Notes under the pieces: model-generated | Database searches by the model: none | What the model was told of the DNA's origin: nothing | What the model saw: only the letters and a program-made list of their open reading frames with translations | Origin: an uncultured Eubacteriales bacterium | GTDB lineage: Bacteria; Bacillota; Clostridia; Peptostreptococcales; Anaerovoracaceae | Assembly: GCA_902763505.1 (NCBI GenBank) | Contig: CACWSO010000001.1 | Location: 1 to 64,000, forward strand | DNA: 64,000 bases | Reading direction: 5' to 3' | Shown here: positions 34,260 through 42,696 of the stretch, piece by piece | Layout: every line of letters begins with the position of its first letter | Numbering within the stretch: position 1 is the stretch's first letter | Made by a program: the position numbers and the translations under genes

Positions 34260-37200
34260 TTATTCAGAGCCTGTATCCTGTGTTTGCGGGGTTTCACTTG
34301 ATGATGCAGGAGCAGCCGTTGTATCCGGAGGTGCTGTAGGTGCCGGAGCTGCGGTCGTTGCAGGTGGCAGTGTAACGGTTTCTGATATTGTTGTTGATTC
34401 TGTTTCTTTCTTGCTCTTCTTCGTCTTTGTCTTTCTCTTTGCTACCTTAGAGTAAGTGCCTTCCGTATAGTATTCTCCATTTACCTGAGTTACGTTGGCA
34501 GGTTTCTCTGAGAAGCTTGCTCTCGGGAGATCTGCGCAGACACGTTCCATGATGGCAGCCCAGAATCCTGCAGCTTTGTAGGAGTAGTTGGATACGGACA
34601 TGTTGATGTCGTTGCCCATCCACAGAGCCATGGAGTAGTAAGGCGTAAATCCGGAGAACCAGATATCGTACATGTTACTTGTTGTACCAGTCTTACCGCC
34701 TGCAGGCTGTGAACTGATATATGCACTGCGGCCGATACCCTTGGTAACTACTGTATGGAGAACATCTGTCATGATCCACGCTACACCCGGATCATAAACC
34801 TGTGTTTCTTCCGCCTGCTTCTCGAAGAGAATGTTGTTGTTCGAGTCGAGCACCTTTGTGTAGAAGATCGGTGTCTTATATACACCGCCGTTTACAAAGG
34901 TCTCATACGCCGCGGCTTCTTCGAGAGGGGTCAGACCGTAAGTCAGACCACCGAGGGAGATAGCAGCAGGGTTGCAGTCAGTTTCATCATTCAGTGTTGT
35001 GATACCGACTTTCTTCAGCATATCCAGACAGTAGTCTGCGCCTTCGTTGCGGTCAATCTGCTGGAATATCTTATAAGAGCATACGTTCAGGGACTGCTGG
35101 AGTGCTTCTCTGACCGTTGTAGGGCCATGGTATCCGCCGTCATCATTCTTCGGCCATACTTTGCCGTTTCCGTCTTTGGTAAGGGAATCATTGATGACGC
35201 TTCCGGCAGTTACATATTTACCCCAGTCGGAACCTTCGCTGGTATCCAGGCTAAGCTTCTTGTTTGCTTTCTGGTATTCATAGCTCATTTGAATAGCAGG
35301 TCCGTATACAGCAATCGGCTTGATGGAGGATCCAGGCTGACGAGGATTGACAGCTCTGTTGTAAAGCTGTTTGCCTGTCGCTCCGCGGCCGCCCATCATG
35401 CCTTTGACTTCACCGGTCTTGTTCTCGATGATAACTGCGGCAGCCTGAGGCTGGCGGATCTTCTGCTTGAGTGTGTAGTTGTCATCTGATACTCTCAGAC
35501 CATCCTCTGTTTTCTTGAAGAATTCAGGATAATCTGTAAAGAACTGAGCAGAAACGACGCAGTTGCCGTTGCTGTCAAAAGATTTATATTCGGCAGGAAT
35601 GGAAAGGGCACCGCTTTCGATAAAGTAGAACTTTCCGTCATCCTCCTTCTTGTACATACTCTTGAATTCAACGCTGATATCATCACCAGCAGATGAGGTT
35701 GTTTCATAGAAATTCAAACGCTTGTCCTTGAGTATCGTTATACTTCCGTCAGAATTCCGCTTGAATTCACCCGGAGCGAGGGTGAAGTTTCCATCCTTGA
35801 TGTAATTTGAGTAAGCATAAGCAAGGACAACACCGTTTTCGCTTACAAGATTATTGTCTGCATTTGTTCTGGTGTACGAAATACTTGTGAAGTTACTATC
35901 TTCCGCAAACTCTTCCTCCATGATTTTCTGAATCTTGGAGTCCATGGAAGTGTAAATCTTAAGGCCTTTGGTGTATACCATGTTCTCTGCATCATTCTCA
36001 GAGACACCATATTCCTCCATGATATCATCGATCAGCTGCTCAAGGGCATAGTCCGTAAAGTATGAAGTTTTGCTTGCGTCTGCAGCAGTACCGATTTTGA
36101 TTTCATCTTTGATATCTTTGGCCAGAGCTTCATCACGCTGTTCTTCTGTAATAGCCCCGTTGTTGCACATGTTGTTCAGGATGTATTCTCTTCTGTCCTT
36201 CGTCATCTCTCCGTTGTAGAGATAGGTTACAGCTGAAGTCTTTTTGATCTTAGGTAATGAAGTCTGCGTGTTGTAGTAATCTGAATAAACCAGAGCGTAG
36301 ACGTCAGGCGACTGCGGAAGGGCAGCCAGAGCGGCGCACTGTTCCAGATTCAGCTCGCTCGCATTCTTGTTGAAGTAGGATTCTGCAGCAGCCTCTACAC
36401 CATAAGAGTTGAACCCAAGATAGATGGTGTTGAGGTAAGCTTCCATAATCTGTTCTTTAGATAGATCTTTTTCAAGCACAATGGTACAGTACATCTCCGT
36501 AAGCTTACGCGAAAGAGAACGCTGGCTCTTGATCTCAGACAGATATACGTTTCTGGCCAGCTGCTGTGTTACGGTGGAAGTACCGCTGACTTCACCACCG
36601 CCGAAGAGACTTTCTTTCACCGCACCGATCATACGGATAAAGTTGAAGCCATTGTGAGTCCAGAACTTATGGTCTTCGATTGCAATGACGGCGTTGACCA
36701 TGTCCTCAGGAATATCTTTATACTTGATAACGGTTCTGTTGCCGTTAGAGAAGTAGAGACTCTCGATTTCATTGCCATCTGTATCATACATGATGGAACG
36801 CTGGCTGATCTGTGAATAGATATCATCCGTATTGATGGCAGGTGCTTTGAGGAAAATGAACCCAACATAGATACCAACAGCAAAAACAGCGATGAGAGCG
36901 ATTGCCACAAAGGTTTTGAGAAACGCTTTGCCAGCAGTATCTCTTTTCAGTGGTTTGCGCTTTGTCTGTCCGGATGCACTGCCTCCGAATTTTGACGATG
37001 CGGCGATACCCTTGGCTTTCGCACTGGAAAAGCTCTTTTTGGCTTTTGACGCTGCAGCCTTCTTTGGCTTCGCACTTTTCGTCTTAGTTCCATTTTTCTT
37101 ATCGCTTCTGCGCTGTTTCTTGGATGGAGCCTTATCAGAACCGGATGTTTTCTTATCAGAGCGATAGCTGGAAGCAGAACCATAGGAATATTCTGCATCA

Positions 37201-37310
37201 GCAGCATCAGCACTGTATGTATCGGTTTCAGAAATCTTGTTTTTCTTATCTGCTATTTCATCGAACTTTGCGAAGAAATCATCGTTTGTTTCATTATATT
37301 TGTCAGACAA
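34260..37310 (-). CDS. Class A penicillin-binding protein (transglycosylase/transpeptidase)
   Basis: Bifunctional cell-wall polymerase, 1016 residues. It has a Lys/Ser-rich cytoplasmic region (1-125), one membrane segment (about 130-153), a GT51 transglycosylase with IAIEDHKFWTHNGF (about 209-222), and a transpeptidase with SxxK in PGSSIKPI (about 660), SLNVCS (about 732) and KTGTT (about 857). A Thr/Pro/Ala-rich tail follows. The start is TTG at 37310, with GGAGG 8 bases upstream. An extended -10 (TGATATAAT, 37349-37357, minus strand) is its likely promoter. Confidence 0.95.
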   Translation of the reverse strand: MSDKYNETNDDFFAKFDEIADKKNKISETDTYSADAADAEYSYGSASSYRSDKKTSGSDKAPSKKQRRSDKKNGTKTKSAKPKKAAASKAKKSFSSAKAKGIAASSKFGGSASGQTKRKPLKRDTAGKAFLKTFVAIALIAVFAVGIYVGFIFLKAPAINTDDIYSQISQRSIMYDTDGNEIESLYFSNGNRTVIKYKDIPEDMVNAVIAIEDHKFWTHNGFNFIRMIGAVKESLFGGGEVSGTSTVTQQLARNVYLSEIKSQRSLSRKLTEMYCTIVLEKDLSKEQIMEAYLNTIYLGFNSYGVEAAAESYFNKNASELNLEQCAALAALPQSPDVYALVYSDYYNTQTSLPKIKKTSAVTYLYNGEMTKDRREYILNNMCNNGAITEEQRDEALAKDIKDEIKIGTAADASKTSYFTDYALEQLIDDIMEEYGVSENDAENMVYTKGLKIYTSMDSKIQKIMEEEFAEDSNFTSISYTRTNADNNLVSENGVVLAYAYSNYIKDGNFTLAPGEFKRNSDGSITILKDKRLNFYETTSSAGDDISVEFKSMYKKEDDGKFYFIESGALSIPAEYKSFDSNGNCVVSAQFFTDYPEFFKKTEDGLRVSDDNYTLKQKIRQPQAAAVIIENKTGEVKGMMGGRGATGKQLYNRAVNPRQPGSSIKPIAVYGPAIQMSYEYQKANKKLSLDTSEGSDWGKYVTAGSVINDSLTKDGNGKVWPKNDDGGYHGPTTVREALQQSLNVCSYKIFQQIDRNEGADYCLDMLKKVGITTLNDETDCNPAAISLGGLTYGLTPLEEAAAYETFVNGGVYKTPIFYTKVLDSNNNILFEKQAEETQVYDPGVAWIMTDVLHTVVTKGIGRSAYISSQPAGGKTGTTSNMYDIWFSGFTPYYSMALWMGNDINMSVSNYSYKAAGFWAAIMERVCADLPRASFSEKPANVTQVNGEYYTEGTYSKVAKRKTKTKKSKKETESTTISETVTLPPATTAAPAPTAPPDTTAAPASSSETPQTQDTGSE

Positions 37311-37348
37311 AATACTATCCTCCGAACTTAGAATTTACATACATCAAA

Positions 37349-37357
37349 ATTATATCA
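37349..37357 (-). promoter_or_regulatory. Extended -10 promoter of the penicillin-binding protein gene
   Basis: On the minus strand TGATATAAT occurs 39 bases before the TTG start. The nearest -35-like TTGTCA is spaced too widely (21 bases), so the extended -10 probably carries most of the activity. Confidence 0.55.
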
Positions 37358-37420
37358 TAGGCTGCGTGTTTTATGTGACAAAGAATCAAAAAAATATATG
37401 GAAATAAAAGGCAGCGCTTC

Positions 37421-37449
37421 TTGTAATTACCAGTCAAATATGATACATT
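37421..37449 (+). promoter_or_regulatory. Promoter of the comEC-holA-aro operon
   Basis: TTGTAA at 37421-37426, a 17-base spacer and TACATT at 37444-37449 preceded by TGA. Confidence 0.55.
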
Positions 37450-37471
37450 CAGACAAGGGGTTTATTGAGAT

Positions 37472-39868
37472 ATGATGAGAAGACCGATGTATTTCGCCGC
37501 GATGGGGTGCGCGGCGGCTGTTTTGATTTCATATTATGCAGGGATTGTAATTGCCGTATTGGTGATTTGTGTGTTTCCTGTGTATTATCTATCGCACGCA
37601 AAAACAGCAGATCCAAGATTGAAGCGCATAGCCGCAGTTATCCTTGCGGCATATTGTTTTGGCACTGCTTCTTTCTGGCATGAGGATAAGCTCCTTGAGA
37701 AACAGGAGCAGCAGCTGGAAGGAAACAGTCTGCATGGTGAAGTCAAGGATTGCGGAAGAAGAACGAATCAGCAAGGGGAATCATATCTGCAGCTTGTCAT
37801 CCAATCAGATCAGGGAAAAATCCTTGCCAAATGCTATGAATCTTGTCAGGGTGCAGAGGATGTAATTCCGGGAAGCTACGTCAATGTTACGGGGGAATTG
37901 CAGGTGCCGGAGAGCAGGCGCAATCCCGGGTGCTTTGACTATGCTCTGTATTTGAGGTCATTAGGAATCACAAGAACTGTGACATGCAGCAAAGTGATTG
38001 TGTATGAACAGAGGACATTCAGACAAGATCCTGCTGCCTTTGCGGCAGGCAGAGTGTACTGTTTTAAAGAGCAGTTCCTGGAGAAACTGGGTGACGCAGC
38101 CAATGCACAAACGGAATCCGTCATCAGAGCCATTCTATTCGGTGACAAAGGCAGTTTGGATGAGGATGTACTGGAGGTGTTTCAGAAGAACGGAACAGCC
38201 CATATTCTGGCTGTCAGCGGGCTTCACATCGGTATCATATACGGATTTATACTGAAATTGTGGCGATGGAGAAGAAAGTGGATGTTCTTCTCTTTTAATA
38301 TAAGTTTCTTCCTGCTGTATGCCATGGCGTCCGGTTTTTCACCATCTGTCATAAGGGCTGTCGTGATGGTATTGCTGCACATCCTCGCAGGGATCACAAA
38401 TAGGCGCTATGATTTGGTGAATGCCGCTTTCTTTATCTTTCTTGCTGTAATATTGAGAAATCCCTTTATGCTCTTCAATGCGGGATTCCAAATGTCTCTT
38501 CTGGCAGTGCTCAGCATTGCCTTGTTTCTGCCTTATTTCAATCGGTTTTACTCCGGCATTTTCCTGGCGAGCCTTGTGGTACAAGCAGGACTTGGACCAT
38601 TTCTCATCTATCAATTCAACTATATTTCCATACTGACTGTCATCGTCAATGCCCCGGTAGTGGCGCTTGCAGGTCTCATTGTGCCATTATCGCTGCTTGC
38701 TATGGCGGTAAGTCCAACCCCATTGATTGATCTGTCAGCAAGTCTGATTAAGCCGCTTTGCTTTGCCCTTGTCAAACTCAACGAAGTGACGCAGGTGGAC
38801 GGAATCACTTCTTTTCAGGTGCCGAGTCCCCCGTTGTGGGTCGTGGCAGCCTATTATCTGTGTCTCCTTGCTTTTGCAACCGAAGAGGGCCGGCTTCGCC
38901 TGATCAGGGCGGCACAGAAAGGCAGGTATATTCTTAAGACGCTCTGTCTGATAGTGGTTCTCAGCGTAAGCTTTCATGCCTTTGCATCAGACGGATTCGG
39001 GGATTGCGATATCACGTTTGTTGATGTGGGGCAGGGCGACTGTGTCTGTATGAAAACGGACGGCGGATTATGGGAAAGAGAAAAATATTTTCTCTTCGAT
39101 GGCGGCGGAAGTGCTGATTACAACATCGGCAAGAACACACTGCGAAATTATCTTCTAAAGAATGGCATATCTCATGTGGATGGGGCATTTGTCACGCATT
39201 TGCATATGGACCACTACAAAGGAATTTGCGAACTAGCCCGTGAAGGAATGGTAGATAAACTGTATGTCTATGAGGCAAACAAGTTGAAACAGAAACAGTT
39301 AATGGAGGAAACAGGCCTTGATGCTACGCAGTTTGTCTATCTTGGAAAAGGTGACGGCATTAGTTTACGTAAATACAATTCTGTTTATTTGGAAATTCTG
39401 CATCCGGACCGAAAAACAGAGGCTGAATATCGGAAATTGATTGCTGACGAGACCGATGAAAACCTGCTGAGCCTCGTTTTTAAGATCACTTTTTCAGGAA
39501 GCAAAGGCAACACAGCGCTCCTGATCACAGGTGATATGGGAGAAGAAGGCGAGAACGGAATGATCAGAGAATACAGCCGTCATGCATATGGATCTACATC
39601 ATCGAAATTGTCTTCTGAAATCCTCAAAGTCGGACATCACGGCAGCAAAACCAGCAGTACAGAGTTTTTTTTGGATGCAGTACAGCCGGATTTTGCTGTG
39701 ATTCAAGTGGGGAAAAAGAATATGTACGGTCATCCTGCGCCGGAAGCACTGCAGCGTCTTACCGATGCAGGGGCTGTCATTTACCGCAATGATTTGATGG
39801 GTGCAGTTGGGTTTGAGATCAAAAACGGTAAAGTTGTGGGGATCAAGACAATGATTAATGATGAATAG
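37472..39868 (+). CDS. comEC: ComEC/Rec2 DNA-uptake channel
   Basis: Membrane channel for uptake of single-stranded DNA in natural transformation. The 798-residue protein has an N-terminal soluble OB-like DUF4131 region (about 60-170), a multi-span competence domain with HILAVSGLHIGIIYGF (about 242-257) and a C-terminal metallo-beta-lactamase domain with DVGQGDC (about 519) and THLHMDHYKG (about 572-581), plus VGHHGSKTS. All three parts are present, so the protein looks intact. It heads a long operon; holA follows on directly. Confidence 0.95.
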   Translation: MMRRPMYFAAMGCAAAVLISYYAGIVIAVLVICVFPVYYLSHAKTADPRLKRIAAVILAAYCFGTASFWHEDKLLEKQEQQLEGNSLHGEVKDCGRRTNQQGESYLQLVIQSDQGKILAKCYESCQGAEDVIPGSYVNVTGELQVPESRRNPGCFDYALYLRSLGITRTVTCSKVIVYEQRTFRQDPAAFAAGRVYCFKEQFLEKLGDAANAQTESVIRAILFGDKGSLDEDVLEVFQKNGTAHILAVSGLHIGIIYGFILKLWRWRRKWMFFSFNISFFLLYAMASGFSPSVIRAVVMVLLHILAGITNRRYDLVNAAFFIFLAVILRNPFMLFNAGFQMSLLAVLSIALFLPYFNRFYSGIFLASLVVQAGLGPFLIYQFNYISILTVIVNAPVVALAGLIVPLSLLAMAVSPTPLIDLSASLIKPLCFALVKLNEVTQVDGITSFQVPSPPLWVVAAYYLCLLAFATEEGRLRLIRAAQKGRYILKTLCLIVVLSVSFHAFASDGFGDCDITFVDVGQGDCVCMKTDGGLWEREKYFLFDGGGSADYNIGKNTLRNYLLKNGISHVDGAFVTHLHMDHYKGICELAREGMVDKLYVYEANKLKQKQLMEETGLDATQFVYLGKGDGISLRKYNSVYLEILHPDRKTEAEYRKLIADETDENLLSLVFKITFSGSKGNTALLITGDMGEEGENGMIREYSRHAYGSTSSKLSSEILKVGHHGSKTSSTEFFLDAVQPDFAVIQVGKKNMYGHPAPEALQRLTDAGAVIYRNDLMGAVGFEIKNGKVVGIKTMINDE

Positions 39869-39883
39869 AGCAGATATTCATGT

Positions 39884-39889
39884 TATAAT
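39884..39889 (+). promoter_or_regulatory. Extended -10 promoter before holA
   Basis: TATAAT preceded by TGT, 16 bases before the holA ATG and just after the comEC stop. No good -35 is seen. Confidence 0.5.
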
Positions 39890-39905
39890 CACGCTGGGGG
39901 TTACT

Positions 39906-41027
39906 ATGGCTTACAACGAAGAAAAACACGCATTTGAACAGCTTACGGCGGATATGAAAGCAGGAGACATACCCGCAGTTGTCATACTCAGAGGCAGCGA
40001 GGAGTACCTGGTTGATTTTTATGCGGAAACACTGATCGATAAGTATGTAAGCAAAGAGTGCAGGATGCTGGACCTGACGACCTTTGAGAGAGACAAAGCT
40101 GACGTGCAGAACATTATCGGAAATCTGGAGACCCTCCCGTTTATGTCAGAACGAAAGGTCGTATATCTGCCGGAATTCTTCGATGACCGAGGCAGAATGC
40201 CGAAGGCGATAGAACGGGGAACAAATGATAAGAAAGAGCTGGCAGATCAACTGGAGAAGATAGATCCCGCATCAACCTTATTGATTATTACAGCTGCAAA
40301 TTCTGAGGACTACAAAGCGGAAAAGCTTGTAAAGGACTCTGAGCTGTACAAAAGAGTATCAAAACAGGGCAGGAAGGGAATCGGCAGAGTGTATGACTTC
40401 GGTCCTCTCAGCAGGAAACAGCTCAGCGGTTTTATCGAGAAGCGGTTCAGAGCCGCAGGCAAAAGCTATCGGCCCGGCATCGTCTCCATGGTCATCAAGG
40501 AAACGGGGTATGAAAATCGGGATAATGACTACGGCCTTTATGAACTGAACAATGATCTGCGTAAAATCATTGCATATTGCGGTGACGCACAGGAAATCAC
40601 GCCGCAGGATGTGTCAGAAGTCATAGGGACCAGCCCCGAAAAAAACGTCTTCCGGATGATTGACGCCATGACGATGAGCAGAAAGGACGAGGCCTTCCGC
40701 CTTTTGCATTATCTGCTTCAGGACGGTACGTCGGAGATGAGCATTCTTGCGATGATCACGGAACAGCTGGAAATCATGCTCACGGCCTGTGAGATGAAGG
40801 ACGAGGGGAAAAGCCTCAGTGAGATTCAGAAGACGCTTTCCGGCGGATATCTGGGTAAGAGAAGAATCGCGGAATACAGGACGAAGAAAGCGCTGGAGAG
40901 CGGCAGCCGCCTTGGAATGAGCAATCTCAGAAGAGCGCTCAAAACGGGATACAAGACGGAAGAAAACATCAAATCAGGGCTGATGCCGGGACGCCTGGCT
41001 TTGGAATACTTCATTGGAAATATGTAA
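39906..41027 (+). CDS. holA: DNA polymerase III delta subunit
   Basis: Clamp-loader subunit that opens the beta clamp. The 373-residue protein begins MAYNEEKHAFEQLTADMKAG after a GGGGG ribosome site; a longer frame overlapping comEC is less likely. Family signs are VILRGSEEYLVDFYAETL near the N terminus (about residues 28-45), FLPEFF-type VVYLPEFFD (about 92) and the C-terminal collar. comEC-holA adjacency is widespread in Gram-positive genomes. Confidence 0.93.
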   Translation: MAYNEEKHAFEQLTADMKAGDIPAVVILRGSEEYLVDFYAETLIDKYVSKECRMLDLTTFERDKADVQNIIGNLETLPFMSERKVVYLPEFFDDRGRMPKAIERGTNDKKELADQLEKIDPASTLLIITAANSEDYKAEKLVKDSELYKRVSKQGRKGIGRVYDFGPLSRKQLSGFIEKRFRAAGKSYRPGIVSMVIKETGYENRDNDYGLYELNNDLRKIIAYCGDAQEITPQDVSEVIGTSPEKNVFRMIDAMTMSRKDEAFRLLHYLLQDGTSEMSILAMITEQLEIMLTACEMKDEGKSLSEIQKTLSGGYLGKRRIAEYRTKKALESGSRLGMSNLRRALKTGYKTEENIKSGLMPGRLALEYFIGNM

Positions 41028-41932
41028 TGGAGAACAAAGGGACACAACTCAAAGCTGATATGATGCTCATGCTGGTGACACTGGGATGGGGCGTATCCTA
41101 TTTTATGATGGACTTATGTCTGGAGGAGATCGATCCTCTGACACTGAATGCTTTCCGGTTTTTGGGTGCGTTTGTGGTGGCTTGGCTGCTAACAGTAAAA
41201 CGGGCGATTCATGTAAACAGAATGACATTAAAGTACGCGTTCCTTGTTTCCCTTTCGCTGGTTATCGTATATATAGGTGCGACGTACGGAGTGAAATACA
41301 CCTCCCAGTCAAACGCAGGTTTTTTATGCGGGACCGCGGTGATCTTCACCCCGATACTGGCGTTCTTCTTCAAGAAGGTCGTGCCTGAAAAGAGGATCGT
41401 TTTCGTCGTTTTGCTCTGTACTGCAGGCATGGCGCTGCTGACGCTCAACGAGCATATGCGTGTGGCTTCAGGAGATATCCTGTGTCTCATGTGCGGTCTG
41501 TTTTATGCGGTGGATCTTCTGATCAATGAAGCAGGCGTGCGGCATGAGGAGGTCGATGCTTACCAGCTTGGTATCTATCAGCTGGGATTCACAGGCGTAT
41601 GGATGCTCATACTCGCATTGATCTTTGAGGATATCAGCCTTCCGCAGAGCGGCGGATGCTGGGCGTCGCTGATATTCCTGACCGTATTCTGCACGGGAAT
41701 CGCATATATTGCGCAGGTAATCGGACAGCAGTACACAACGGCGACCCATGTGGGCGTTATTTTCACACTGGAACCCGTTTTTGCGGCAATCGTGGCATAT
41801 CTGTTCGCAGGTGAAAGACTGCTGCCGCGCAGTTATGTCGGAATGGTCATGATGCTGGCGAGCATATTGATTATGGAAGTCGGATCATCGGCGGAAGAGA
41901 AAGACGAGATAGATACAGGAGAGGACAGATGA
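41027..41932 (+). CDS. EamA/DMT-family transporter
   Basis: A 301-residue membrane protein with about ten predicted spans arranged as two EamA repeats. Conserved features are [20 protein letters not shown] (about residues 36-55) in the first half and [20 protein letters not shown] (about 238-257) in the second. Such proteins export or import small metabolites, often amino acids. Its placement inside an aromatic amino-acid operon makes an aromatic substrate a reasonable guess. It overlaps holA and the DAHP synthase gene. Confidence 0.9.
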   Translation: MENKGTQLKADMMLMLVTLGWGVSYFMMDLCLEEIDPLTLNAFRFLGAFVVAWLLTVKRAIHVNRMTLKYAFLVSLSLVIVYIGATYGVKYTSQSNAGFLCGTAVIFTPILAFFFKKVVPEKRIVFVVLLCTAGMALLTLNEHMRVASGDILCLMCGLFYAVDLLINEAGVRHEEVDAYQLGIYQLGFTGVWMLILALIFEDISLPQSGGCWASLIFLTVFCTGIAYIAQVIGQQYTTATHVGVIFTLEPVFAAIVAYLFAGERLLPRSYVGMVMMLASILIMEVGSSAEEKDEIDTGEDR

Positions 41933-42696
41933 GTAAAGCACTTAAGATAGGCAACATCCAAATCGGCGGCGGGCAGTTCGCATTGATTGCCGGACCTTGC
42001 ACTGTGGAATCCGAATCTCAGATTCTGGAGGTGGCAAGGAGCGTCAAGCAATCGGGAGCATCTCTGCTCAGAGGCGGCGCATTCAAAGGAAGGACATCTC
42101 CATACGATTTTCAGGGCTTGGGTGAAGAAGGCATCAAGCTGCTGCTGAAAGCAAAGGAAGCTACCGGAATGCCTGTTGTTTCCGAAATTGTCAGTGAAAA
42201 TCATCTTTCATTGTTTGAAGATATCGATGTCATACAGGTCGGTGCCAGAAACATGCAGAATTTTGAACTGCTGAAGGTCCTCGGAAAGACGGACAAGGTC
42301 ATTCTCCTCAAAAGGGGCATGACGAATACGCTCAGGGAGTTTCTGATGAGCGCTGAGTACATTATTTCAGAAGGAAATGATCGTGTCATACTGTGCGAAA
42401 GAGGCATCAGGACATTTGAAACATATACCAGATACACCCTCGATCTGTCTGCTGTGGCGGCACTGAAGGAGATGACAGATCTGCCGGTCGTCGTAGATCC
42501 GAGCCACGCTGCAGGAAAGGCCTCACTCGTTCCTTCCATGGCACTTGCGGCAGCGGCGTCAGGTGCTGACGGAGTCATGATCGAAGTGCACAATGATCCG
42601 GTCAATGCTCTTTGTGATGGGGCGCAGGCGCTTACACCACAGGTGTTCGATGAAACTGCTCAAAAAATCATGAAAATCAGAGAGGCAATCAGCTGA
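41929..42696 (+). CDS. aroF: 3-deoxy-7-phosphoheptulonate (DAHP) synthase, core type
   Basis: Condenses PEP and erythrose 4-phosphate, the first step of the shikimate pathway. The 255-residue barrel has IAGPCTVES (about residues 20-28), [17 protein letters not shown] (about 47-63), LLKRGM (about 125) and [10 protein letters not shown] (about 190-199). It lacks the N-terminal ferredoxin-like or C-terminal regulatory extension used for feedback inhibition in longer relatives. It overlaps the transporter gene before it (ATGA) and the fusion gene after it by one base. Confidence 0.94.
   Translation: MSKALKIGNIQIGGGQFALIAGPCTVESESQILEVARSVKQSGASLLRGGAFKGRTSPYDFQGLGEEGIKLLLKAKEATGMPVVSEIVSENHLSLFEDIDVIQVGARNMQNFELLKVLGKTDKVILLKRGMTNTLREFLMSAEYIISEGNDRVILCERGIRTFETYTRYTLDLSAVAALKEMTDLPVVVDPSHAAGKASLVPSMALAAAASGADGVMIEVHNDPVNALCDGAQALTPQVFDETAQKIMKIREAIS

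Noticed and set aside
34755-35489. 244-codon plus-strand open frame inside the penicillin-binding protein gene
   Set aside because: Overlaps the transpeptidase domain in antisense and has no ribosome site.
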